A DNA stretch of 5,922 nt from Rhodocyclales bacterium (GTDB taxonomy: Bacteria > Pseudomonadota > Gammaproteobacteria > Burkholderiales > Rhodocyclaceae): positions 1 through 5,922 of the forward strand of contig JAJTBM010000207.1 of assembly GCA_021286885.1 (NCBI GenBank), given 5' to 3'. Below the pieces are notes generated by a model. That model was not told where the DNA came from, made no database searches, and saw nothing but the letters and a program-made list of their open reading frames with translations. Each line of letters opens with the position of its first letter. The stretch's first letter is position 1. This document shows, one piece after another, positions 1 to 5,016 of this stretch. The translations under genes were made by a program, and so were the position numbers.

Positions 1-906
1 GCTGGGTAGCACATGCAACAGGAAGCGGGCGATGAACTCGCTTCCCGCCAGACGCTGCACGCGCTTCTTGCCCCCGCTATCCGCCCGTACCCGGAAAGCC
101 ACCTGGTCATGGGTGATGCCAACGATGCGCTCATTGGAAATCGCCACCCGATGCGTGTAACGCCCGAGATAGTCGAGCACGGCTTGCGGCCCACCGAGCG
201 GTTGCTTGGCATAGACCACCCAGTCGTGGGCGTAGAGGTCTTGCTTGAGGTTCTGCCAAGCGAGCGGATTGAGGAAATCGGGCAGATGCCCCTGCCGGCA
301 CAAGTCATCAAGGCCGGCAACAAACTTGCCGCGAAACACTTTCGACAGCGCCCGGACCGGAAACAGAAAGCCCTTCTTCGGGCTGATCCATTCCCCGGTG
401 TCGGACAGTGCGCCACCGGCGACCAGGGCATGCACATGAACATGCCGCCCGAGATCCTGTTTCCAGGTATGCAGGACCAGCGAGAACGCCGGCATTCCGC
501 CCAGATGGCGCGGGCTGGCGGCAAACTCGATGAGCGTTGCCGAAGCAGCGGCGAACAGGTTCTCGTAGAGCCGGCGTGGTGCAGCGCCGATCAGGCCGTT
601 GAGCGCGTGCGGCAAGGTGAACACCAGATGGAAATACGGCACCGGCAGCACCTCGCGCCGCCTTGCGGCGAGCCACGTCTCCTTGGCCCGCGTCTGACAG
701 CGTGGGCAATGCCGGTTGCGGCAGGAATGATAGACGTGTCGGCTCGTCCCGCAATCGGCGCAGGATTCGACGTGCCCGCCGAGCGCTGCGGTACGGCAGG
801 CAAGAATGGCCCGCCAGACCTTGGCCGCGCCACGCGGCAGTTCATGGCTGGCGAGATAGGCCGGACCGAAGGCGGACAGCACCTCGGCCAGGCTGGCCGG
901 GGCCAC
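1..906 (-). CDS. tnpA: IS91-family transposase, HUH/Y2 type (partial, C-terminus cut by window edge)
   Basis: This is the single-strand nicking and joining transposase of the IS91 element. Translating the minus strand from a GTG at 906 gives 302 codons with no stop before the window edge. A zinc-binding N-terminal domain is visible: C49-x2-C52, then C62, C67 and C70 in the segment HSCRNRHCPRCQ. The HUH metal-binding motif follows as HVHVH at residues 155-159. The catalytic tyrosine pair is Y246 and Y250 in the segment DYLGRYTHRVAIS, the YxxxY spacing of Y2 enzymes. Family members are roughly 370-400 residues, so about 70-100 residues are missing. GTG at 906 is the only good start: an in-frame stop lies at 931-933, with no ATG between. 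A short AAGG sits just before it, and the integrase stop is 5 bases upstream, so translational coupling is likely. No frameshift is seen in this part, so the gene looks intact as far as it goes. Confidence 0.93.
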   Translation of the reverse strand, partial: MAPASLAEVLSAFGPAYLASHELPRGAAKVWRAILACRTAALGGHVESCADCGTSRHVYHSCRNRHCPRCQTRAKETWLAARRREVLPVPYFHLVFTLPHALNGLIGAAPRRLYENLFAAASATLIEFAASPRHLGGMPAFSLVLHTWKQDLGRHVHVHALVAGGALSDTGEWISPKKGFLFPVRALSKVFRGKFVAGLDDLCRQGHLPDFLNPLAWQNLKQDLYAHDWVVYAKQPLGGPQAVLDYLGRYTHRVAISNERIVGITHDQVAFRVRADSGGKKRVQRLAGSEFIARFLLHVLPS

Positions 907-911
907 GGGCC

Positions 912-1757
912 TTAGCCGGGTGTCAGCAACTCAAGCGGGGAAGTGGTGCCGGTCAGATGGCTTCGGGCCAGATGAAAGTAGCGCATGGTCGTGCCGACAT
1001 GGCCATGGCCGAGCAGGCGCTGAATGGTGTGAAGATCGACACCCGCTTCCAGCAGATGCGTGGCAAAAGCGTGGCGCAATGAGTGAATGCCGCCACCGTG
1101 TTCAATGCCGGCCGCTTCGCGGGCAGCATGGTAACTGCGCTGTACTGTTGAGTGGTCAATCGGGCCGTTGCCGGCCCGGTTGGGAAAGAGCCACCCTCTC
1201 GGACGGCAAGCCTGCCAGTACAGGCGCAGGATTTCCAGCAGGCGTGGTGAAAGCAAGGTGTAGCGATCCTTGCCGCCCTTGCCCTGGCGCACTTTGAGAC
1301 ACATGCGTTCGGGCGAGGATTCGATGTCGGTCAGCTGCAGGGTGCAAACTTCGGACAAACGTAGGCCGGCGGCGTAGGTCGTGGTCAGCAAGGTCCGGGC
1401 ACGAATGTCGCGGCTGTGGGCGAGCAGATGGCTGACTTCTTCGCGCGTGAGTATCTGCGGCAGGCGTTTGGGCACCTTGGCCATCGGAATCTCGAAGGCG
1501 GCATCGCGTTGGCCGAGAACGACGGCAAAGAGAAAGCGGATGGCGCAGACGGCCTGGTTGACGCTGGCGTAGGCCAGTTTGCGTTCGGTGATCAGGTGTA
1601 GCAAGTAAGCCTGGATGGCCGCTGTGTCGAGCGTATCCGGTGATCGCCCGTAGTGTTTCGCGAGCTTGCTGACACAGTTCAGGTAAGTCTCTTGGGTCCG
1701 CGGGGCAAAGCCCCGCAGAACCATCGCCTCGGTCATCCGCTGTCTGAGTGTGCTCAT
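912..1757 (-). CDS. Tyrosine recombinase/integrase of the IS91 element
   Basis: This is a 281-residue XerC/D-like tyrosine recombinase, full length for the accessory integrase of IS91-type elements. An N-terminal SAM-like DNA-binding domain covers about residues 1-90 (segment APRTQETYLNCVSKLAKHYG). The catalytic domain runs from about residue 100. The active-site set is complete: R133 in AGLRLSEV, K160 in QGKGGKDRY, H225 and R228 in HSLRHAFATH, H251 in LLGHGHVGTT, and the nucleophile Y260 in MRYFHL. The ATG at 1757 is preceded by AGGAG with a 6-base spacer, which fixes the start. The stop at 912 lies 5 bases before the transposase GTG, so the two genes form one transcription unit. The role of these integrases in IS91 transposition is not well defined; resolution of intermediates is a reasonable inference. 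It is unlikely to be a housekeeping XerC or XerD because of its partner gene. Confidence 0.93.
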   Translation of the reverse strand: MSTLRQRMTEAMVLRGFAPRTQETYLNCVSKLAKHYGRSPDTLDTAAIQAYLLHLITERKLAYASVNQAVCAIRFLFAVVLGQRDAAFEIPMAKVPKRLPQILTREEVSHLLAHSRDIRARTLLTTTYAAGLRLSEVCTLQLTDIESSPERMCLKVRQGKGGKDRYTLLSPRLLEILRLYWQACRPRGWLFPNRAGNGPIDHSTVQRSYHAAREAAGIEHGGGIHSLRHAFATHLLEAGVDLHTIQRLLGHGHVGTTMRYFHLARSHLTGTTSPLELLTPG

Positions 1758-1768
1758 GTCCTTCTCCT
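1758..1768 (-). promoter_or_regulatory. Ribosome binding site of the IS91 integrase
   Basis: Reading the minus strand, AGGAG at 1768-1764 is followed by AAGGAC and the ATG at 1757. This is a strong Shine-Dalgarno site with a 6-base spacer and decides the integrase start. I found no convincing -35/-10 pair upstream of it. Confidence 0.75.
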
Positions 1769-1778
1769 CTTCTGACTC

Positions 1779-1790
1779 GGGAACATTCCC
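1779..1790. repeat. Small dyad just upstream of the integrase ribosome binding site
   Basis: The sequence GGGAACATTCCC has two 5-base arms (GGGAA and TTCCC) around a CA centre. It sits 10 bases upstream of the AGGAG site of the integrase. It could be an operator for element-encoded or host control of the integrase and transposase genes, or part of the terIS end. Nothing else supports either role. Confidence 0.35.
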
Positions 1791-1808
1791 AAGGAAAAGG
1801 ATCGGGTC

Positions 1809-1837
1809 GGGCCGCTCAATGCTTGAGCCAGAGGCCC
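1809..1837. repeat. Two-part hairpin upstream of the integrase, candidate terIS structure
   Basis: A perfect 6-bp stem, GCTCAA (1814-1819) and TTGAGC (1823-1828), closes a 3-base loop. It is nested in an outer 5-bp stem, GGGCC (1809-1813) and GGCCC (1833-1837), with a 4-base bulge on one side. IS91 ends are known to carry subterminal hairpins and this lies on the side where terIS is expected. Assignment as terIS is inference; it could equally be a leader structure of the integrase message. Confidence 0.4.
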
Positions 1838-1870
1838 CCGCAAAACAGCGTAATCTGTGGGCGCGCAGCC

Positions 1871-1884
1871 ACCGCGCTAGCGGT
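1871..1884. repeat. Short inverted repeat near the presumed IS end
   Basis: ACCGC (1871-1875) and GCGGT (1880-1884) flank a 4-base GCTA loop. Directly after it the base composition changes to a clearly AT-richer stretch (about 1885-1925). This is compatible with the border between the IS91 element and older DNA, but the border cannot be fixed from this copy alone. Confidence 0.3.
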
Positions 1885-1922
1885 TTAGTTCAACGTAAAG
1901 TCGATTTCATTATTGATGCATA

Positions 1923-2031
1923 TTCTGCCGTGCTGCCATCCATCCTTGCCGATGTTTCAGGTGCAGTCTGGCGGCTGGTGTGGCTTTGGAATGGGGGGGC
2001 GAATTATTTCCAAGGATGGATGGCGGCAGAA
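1923..2031. repeat. MITE-like unit with imperfect terminal inverted repeats
   Basis: The right arm at 2011-2031 begins CAAGGATGGATGG. Its reverse complement matches the left arm at 1923-1948 at all 21 positions once a 5-base insertion (TGCTG, 1931-1935) in the left arm is allowed. Without the gap, 17 of 18 bases pair between 1931-1948 and 2011-2028. The arms enclose 62 bases including a run of seven Gs. Size (about 110 bp), paired arms and lack of coding capacity fit a miniature transposable element or a palindromic intergenic repeat. I see no clear target-site duplication. A further partial copy of the repeat core, CGCCATCCAT, occurs at 2063-2072, so the area may hold nested or decayed copies. 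Confidence 0.5.
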
Positions 2032-2165
2032 CATGGCGTGCTGCGGGGATATGCGGCGTCATCGCCATCCATTCTGGTTTGCCGCCGTATACGCTGGGGA
2101 ACATGATGCCTCCAGAGCTCCTGGTCATGGGTGAGGGGTTTTATTTACGCTGGGTATGACACGGA

Positions 2166-2215
2166 AGCAAATCAGTCCGCGACTTTGCCGGGGCGTCTTC
2201 GGGGCGTGATTTGCT
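2166..2215. repeat. Perfect 9-bp inverted repeat with 32-base loop
   Basis: AGCAAATCA (2166-2174) is the exact reverse complement of TGATTTGCT (2207-2215). The loop carries a direct repeat, CGGGGCGT, at 2189-2196 and 2200-2207. It lies about 120 bases downstream of the methyltransferase stop, and no T-run follows in either direction, so a simple intrinsic terminator is unlikely. It could be a protein-binding dyad, a terminal repeat of another decayed element, or a processed mRNA end structure. Confidence 0.4.
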
Positions 2216-2266
2216 GCTAGCGCGACAGCATAAGGATGGCGCGTTCTTATGTCGAGTGGGTGCGTT

Positions 2267-2283
2267 GCCAGGGAGGGCCTGGC
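2267..2283 (-). terminator. Weak hairpin after the methyltransferase gene
   Basis: GCCAGG (2267-2272) and CCTGGC (2278-2283) form a 6-bp GC-rich stem around a 5-base loop, about 52 bases past the methyltransferase stop. There is no U-tract on the minus-strand transcript, so it is at best a weak or Rho-assisted end of the operon transcript. Confidence 0.25.
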
Positions 2284-2330
2284 GGGGTGGGGTTTTCGGG
2301 CTGGTGCCGCCCTGGGGTGGGCGGGGGGGG
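2271..2330 (+). other. Two tandem G-quadruplex motifs beside the methyltransferase stop codon
   Basis: On the plus strand, runs of three or more Gs occur at 2271-2273, 2275-2277, 2284-2287 and 2289-2292, with loops of 1, 6 and 1 bases, which satisfies the standard G3+N1-7 rule. A second motif lies at 2314-2330: GGGG, GGG and a run of eight Gs with single-base spacers. The second ends 4 bases from the methyltransferase stop. The G-rich strand is the template strand for that gene, so folding could slow RNA polymerase at the operon end. Folding itself is not shown. Confidence 0.5.
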
Positions 2331-2334
2331 CTTG

Positions 2335-3168
2335 TCAGTAGATGAACCGGTGCCGCAGGCTTTCCAGGTTCAGTTCCTGCAGGATGGCTTCGGCCCGTTC
2401 CCGGGCGTCCCGGCGGGGGCCGCCGGTTTTGCTGGCGATGATCAGCTCGTTCTTCATGGAGTGTTCCCAGCCCACCAGTTCCGTCACCGTCACCTGGTAG
2501 CCCCGGGCCTGCAGTAGCAGGCAGCGCAGCACGTTGGTCAGGTGGCTGCCGAATTCCCGGGTGTGGATGGGGTGGCGCCAGAGTTCAGAGAGGGGGGTTT
2601 TGCTGAAGGATTCGTTCTTGTGCTGCCGCAGGGTGGCGGCCACTTCGGCCTGGCAGCAGGGGACCAGCACGATGAAGCGGGCCTGCTTGGCCAGGGCGAA
2701 GCGGATGGCGTCGTCGGTGGCGGTGTTGCAGGCGTGCAGGGCGGTGACCAGGTCCACCCGGGCTGGCAGTTCCGGGGTGGCGATGGATTCCTCAACGCTC
2801 AGGTTGAGGAAACCCATGCGGGCAAAGCCGAGTTTTTCCGCCAGTTCCCGGGATTTCTGCACCAGTTCCGGCCGGGTTTCGATGCCGTGGATGTGGCCCT
2901 GGCCCCTGGCCTTGAGGAACAGGTCGTAGAGGATGAAGCCCAGGTAGGATTTGCCGGCGCCGTGATCGGCGACGCAGTAGTCCTGGCCGTCGGCGGCCAG
3001 CTCGGCGAGCAGGGGTTCGATGAAGTTGTAGAGGTGGTACACCTGCTTCAGCTTGCGCCGGGTGTCCTGGTTGAGTTTGCCGTCCCGGGTCAGGATGTGC
3101 AGGGCCTTGAGCAGTTCGATGGACTGTTCCGGGCGGATTTCGGGGATGGGAGGCGCAGCCTTGGACAT
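2335..3168 (-). CDS. Class I SAM-dependent methyltransferase (Methyltransf_32-like)
   Basis: This is a 277-residue Rossmann-fold methyltransferase. The SAM-binding motif I is VADHGAGKSYLGFIL (residues 66-80), with the DxGxGKxYLG form typical of the Methyltransf_32 domain. E97 in HGIETRP fits the acidic residue that holds the SAM ribose. The segments ALHACNTATDDAI (143-155) and LVPCCQAE (168-175) resemble the H-A-C and C-C motifs seen in this domain, including eukaryotic GSTCD-like and tRNA methyltransferase relatives. The substrate is unknown; RNA is a reasonable guess only. I chose ATG 3168 over the longer TTG frame at 3225 and the ATG at 3198 because the extra residues look like untranslated leader (Pro/Gly/Cys-rich, no Shine-Dalgarno site). 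No candidate start has a strong ribosome binding site. It follows the ATPase gene by 67 bases on the same strand and probably shares its transcript. No signal peptide or membrane segment is seen, so it should be cytoplasmic. Confidence 0.85.
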   Translation of the reverse strand: MSKAAPPIPEIRPEQSIELLKALHILTRDGKLNQDTRRKLKQVYHLYNFIEPLLAELAADGQDYCVADHGAGKSYLGFILYDLFLKARGQGHIHGIETRPELVQKSRELAEKLGFARMGFLNLSVEESIATPELPARVDLVTALHACNTATDDAIRFALAKQARFIVLVPCCQAEVAATLRQHKNESFSKTPLSELWRHPIHTREFGSHLTNVLRCLLLQARGYQVTVTELVGWEHSMKNELIIASKTGGPRRDARERAEAILQELNLESLRHRFIY

Positions 3169-3193
3169 GGGCAACCGGCAGTGGGGCAAAGCC

Positions 3194-3222
3194 GGCATTC
3201 TAGGCCCTGGGGCGCCAATGCC
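3194..3222. repeat. Hairpin in the ATPase-methyltransferase spacer
   Basis: GGCATT (3194-3199) pairs with AATGCC (3217-3222), and GGC (3203-3205) with GCC (3214-3216), giving a 9-bp stem with a 3-base bulge and an 8-base loop. It fills most of the 67-base gap between the two genes. Without a U-run it is not a clear terminator. It may protect or process the operon mRNA, or reduce methyltransferase expression relative to the ATPase. Confidence 0.35.
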
Positions 3223-3235
3223 CAAGCAGGGGGCG

Positions 3236-4858
3236 TCAGGCCTGTTCCAGGGCCCGGAACATGGCGCAGCGGCGGAACACCTCTTCCGTGGGGGGCAGCT
3301 GTTTCTGGTTGCAGTATTTGGCGCTCAGCTTGGCCAGGCCCTTGATGTCCCGGCCCGAGGCCTGGGGGAAGATGTCGGGCAGGCGCTGGAGCAGCGCCGG
3401 GGCGATTTCCAGGCCGAACTGTGCGGCCATGACGGCCCAGATCCGTAACCGGTCGTCCCGGCTGGGGGGATGAAAGCGGATCAGGGCGATGCAGCGGGAG
3501 ACGATGGCTTCGTCGATGTCATCCACCCGGTTGGTGGTGAGGAACAGGAGCCCGTTGAAATATTCCAGCACCCGCAGGAAGACGCCGACCACCGCGTTCA
3601 TGGTGATGTTGTCGTCGCGCCGCTTGATGTACACGTCGGCCTCGTCGATCAGCATCACCGCGCCCCAGCGCTGGGCGCGGGTCAGCACTTCCTTGAGCGC
3701 GGTTTCCATCTCGGCGGTCAGCGTCTTGCCGACGCCCGGTGGCCCGGCGCAGAGCACCGTCGTGCCGCCCGACTTGCCGGCGACGATGTCGTCCATCAGC
3801 ACGTCCATCTCGGCGGTGAGGATGTCGATCAGGTCGGTCTGCTCCGGCGGCAGCACCAGCTTGTCCTTCAATTCCGGCTGGTAGGCGTAGGGGGCCATGT
3901 CGTCCACATGCACCCAGACGTAGTGGTGCAGGTCGAGGTGGAACATGAGGATGTAGAAATGCACCGGCAGCTCGGTGAACAGGCCCTTGGCGATGCCGTC
4001 CCGGGTGTCTTCCACCTCCGCCTCTTCCTTGCCCGAGAGCCGGGCGTTGCGCTGCACCCGGCGCACGAACCTGGCCAGAATGTCGCCGGTGGCGTCCATG
4101 CTCAGCACCCGCTCACCCAGGATGCCCTCGTCGTTTACCAGCCGTGCCGGGCTGCCGGTGGAGGAGAGGATCACCTGATCCTTGCGGGCGTAGTCGGTAT
4201 CCCGGTGGGTGGCGTTCGGATTCTCGGCGAACCAGCCGGTGCCGGTGCCGGAAAACTGGGCCCCGTAGCGGGCCCGCCAGTCGAAGTAGCGGGCCGCGTT
4301 TTCTTCGTAGCTGGCCAGGAGGGCCGGGGTCTCCTTGACGTAGCCCTTGGCGGCGAGGAGTTCGGCCACACTGCGGCCGGCGATGTCGGGGCCGGAAATG
4401 CGCAGGGTCACCGCCGCCATGCGGGCCCGGGAATTGGCCTTGAGCTCCAGGTGAATCCGGCCGCTTTCCTCTTCGGACGGGGGCGTGTAGTCCAGCCGCG
4501 CCACCACCCAGGCCAGGGGCTTGCCGGTGATCGCTGCGGAAAACAGCCAGCCCCGGGTGGCGTCCTCGGCCAGGTAGCGGGCGATGGCCGGCACCGCCAT
4601 TTCCAGCTCCTCGGCCTGGAACCGGTGTCCCGGAGTGGCCAGGGCCTGGCGCAGGGTGGCGATCTGGGCGGCCCGGGCCCGCTCCTCCCCGTTGCCCTTT
4701 TCATAGCGTTGCTGCAGCAGGTCCAGCTCCCCGGCCTGGAGCGCCGCGAAGGGGATTTCCACCCGGTTGCCAAAGCGCAGCTGTTCCCGCAGGAACTCCA
4801 GGCGGGGAAAGGCCTGCAGCATGGCTTCGGCGTGGGGACGATCGATCTGCAGCTTCAT
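3236..4858 (-). CDS. AAA-family ATPase with long unrecognised N-terminal region and shortened core
   Basis: This 540-residue protein has a C-terminal AAA module and about 340 N-terminal residues I cannot assign. Walker A is GPPGVGKT (372-379). Walker B is VMLIDEAD (401-408), with the catalytic E406. Sensor 1 is N443 in FLTTNRVDD and the likely arginine finger is R455 in DEAIVSRC, so the second region of homology is present. The lid helix bears SGRDIKGLAK (501-510), including a sensor-2-like R503. The N-terminal part has a low-complexity Ala/Glu/Arg-rich helical start and the aromatic-rich blocks YFDWRARYGAQF (191-202) and FYILMFHLDLHHYVWVHVDD (301-320). The oddity is that K378 and D405 are only 27 residues apart, about half the usual distance. 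Helix alpha-1 end, strand beta-2 and the pore-loop segment seem missing at residue 383/384. ATP-driven remodelling of a protein partner would be the family role; activity here is doubtful. The start at ATG 4858 has GGAAG 8 bases upstream. It probably heads an operon with the methyltransferase. Confidence 0.85.
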   Translation of the reverse strand: MKLQIDRPHAEAMLQAFPRLEFLREQLRFGNRVEIPFAALQAGELDLLQQRYEKGNGEERARAAQIATLRQALATPGHRFQAEELEMAVPAIARYLAEDATRGWLFSAAITGKPLAWVVARLDYTPPSEEESGRIHLELKANSRARMAAVTLRISGPDIAGRSVAELLAAKGYVKETPALLASYEENAARYFDWRARYGAQFSGTGTGWFAENPNATHRDTDYARKDQVILSSTGSPARLVNDEGILGERVLSMDATGDILARFVRRVQRNARLSGKEEAEVEDTRDGIAKGLFTELPVHFYILMFHLDLHHYVWVHVDDMAPYAYQPELKDKLVLPPEQTDLIDILTAEMDVLMDDIVAGKSGGTTVLCAGPPGVGKTLTAEMETALKEVLTRAQRWGAVMLIDEADVYIKRRDDNITMNAVVGVFLRVLEYFNGLLFLTTNRVDDIDEAIVSRCIALIRFHPPSRDDRLRIWAVMAAQFGLEIAPALLQRLPDIFPQASGRDIKGLAKLSAKYCNQKQLPPTEEVFRRCAMFRALEQA

Positions 4859-4913
4859 CGGTGCGGCTTCCGGAGGGCGATGGAGCGGGGAAAGCCAGTT
4901 TCATGCCTTCCTG

Positions 4914-4941
4914 GTTATCATGGAAAGTCCATGGAAAACAA
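4914..4941 (-). promoter_or_regulatory. Candidate sigma70 promoter for the ATPase-methyltransferase operon
   Basis: On the minus strand TTGTTT (4941-4936) and GATAAC (4919-4914) are separated by 16 bases. They match the consensus boxes at 3 and 4 of 6 positions. The start of transcription would fall near 4907, leaving a leader of about 50 bases. The spacer holds the dyad described separately, which suggests control by a bound protein. This is a by-eye prediction. Confidence 0.35.
4919..4935. promoter_or_regulatory. Overlapping dyads in the divergent promoter region, candidate operator
   Basis: CATGGA (4919-4924) and TCCATG (4928-4933) form a perfect 6-bp dyad around AAG. The right arm itself is part of the 8-bp palindrome TCCATGGA (4928-4935). 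The cluster lies between the candidate -35 and -10 of the leftward promoter and upstream of the rightward one, where a regulator could act on both. No regulator gene is in the window. Confidence 0.4.
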
Positions 4942-4961
4942 TGGATTGCCCGCCTGCACCT

Positions 4962-4989
4962 TTGTCGGGCTTGCGACACATGGGACAAT
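4962..4989 (+). promoter_or_regulatory. Candidate sigma70 promoter for rlmF
   Basis: TTGTCG (4962-4967) and GACAAT (4984-4989) are 16 bases apart, each matching 4 of 6 consensus positions. Transcription would begin near 4996, about 20 bases before the rlmF ATG. This is a moderate by-eye match in a GC-rich genome. Confidence 0.35.
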
Positions 4990-4997
4990 TGCCCCCC

Positions 4998-5009
4998 GTT
5001 TCCGGAAAC
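4998..5009 (+). promoter_or_regulatory. Perfect 12-bp palindrome containing the rlmF ribosome binding site
   Basis: GTTTCCGGAAAC is a perfect palindrome. Its right half supplies GGAAA (5004-5008), which sits 8 bases before the rlmF ATG and is the only Shine-Dalgarno-like site there. A protein bound to the DNA here would block early transcription, and pairing in the RNA between arms is too tight to fold well as a single hairpin. An operator role is possible but unproven. Confidence 0.45.
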
Positions 5010-5016
5010 CTCCCCC

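Larger units (their letters stand above)
1..1890 (-). mobile_element. Partial IS91-family insertion sequence (integrase plus Y2 transposase type)
   Basis: The integrase and transposase genes lie head to tail on the minus strand, 5 bases apart, which is the known layout of the IS91 subgroup that carries a tyrosine recombinase. IS91 elements move by a rolling-circle-like mechanism using an HUH/Y2 transposase, have no long terminal inverted repeats and make no target duplication. Replication starts at oriIS, downstream of the transposase, and ends at terIS on the opposite side. The oriIS end is outside the window on the left. The terIS side must lie upstream of the integrase. I cannot see a defined border, so the right limit given is a guess placed after the small hairpins at 1809-1837 and 1871-1884; the true end could be anywhere between about 1770 and 2160. 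Confidence 0.8.
1758..2334. other. Gene-free region between the IS91 element and the methyltransferase gene
   Basis: No frame in these 577 bases has a believable gene. The short open frames present start opposite the integrase or within repeats, lack good ribosome binding sites, and encode low-plausibility peptides. The stretch holds the presumed IS91 terIS side (up to about 1890), an AT-richer patch (about 1885-1925), a MITE-like inverted-repeat unit (1923-2031), a degenerate third copy of its repeat core (about 2063-2072), a 9-bp direct repeat TACGCTGGG at 2090-2098 and 2146-2154, an inverted repeat (2166-2215) and a very G-rich tract (2271-2330). Confidence 0.6.

Noticed and set aside
13..915. 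Long plus-strand open frame of 300 residues
   Set aside because: It is exactly antisense to the transposase, whose minus-strand frame shows zinc-finger, HUH and Y2 motifs; the plus-strand product has no recognisable motif.
1750..2134. Small open frames of 72 to 118 residues on both strands between the IS and the methyltransferase
   Set aside because: They overlap the integrase start or the repeat unit, lack good ribosome binding sites, and encode Trp/Cys/Met-rich peptides produced by the TGGATGG repeat.
2110..2146. Possible plus-strand terminator (weak CCAG/CTGG stem before GGGGTTTTATTTA)
   Set aside because: The stem is only 4 bp and is separated from the T-rich stretch, and no plus-strand gene ends upstream of it.
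3169..3225. Longer methyltransferase start at TTG 3225 or ATG 3198
   Set aside because: The extra residues look like untranslated leader, overlap a hairpin, and have no Shine-Dalgarno site; ATG 3168 begins a more typical N-terminus. Some doubt remains.
2542..3345. Plus-strand open frame of 267 residues antisense to the methyltransferase
   Set aside because: Mirror frame of a GC-rich gene with Gly/Val/Gln-rich composition; the opposite strand has clear SAM-binding motifs.
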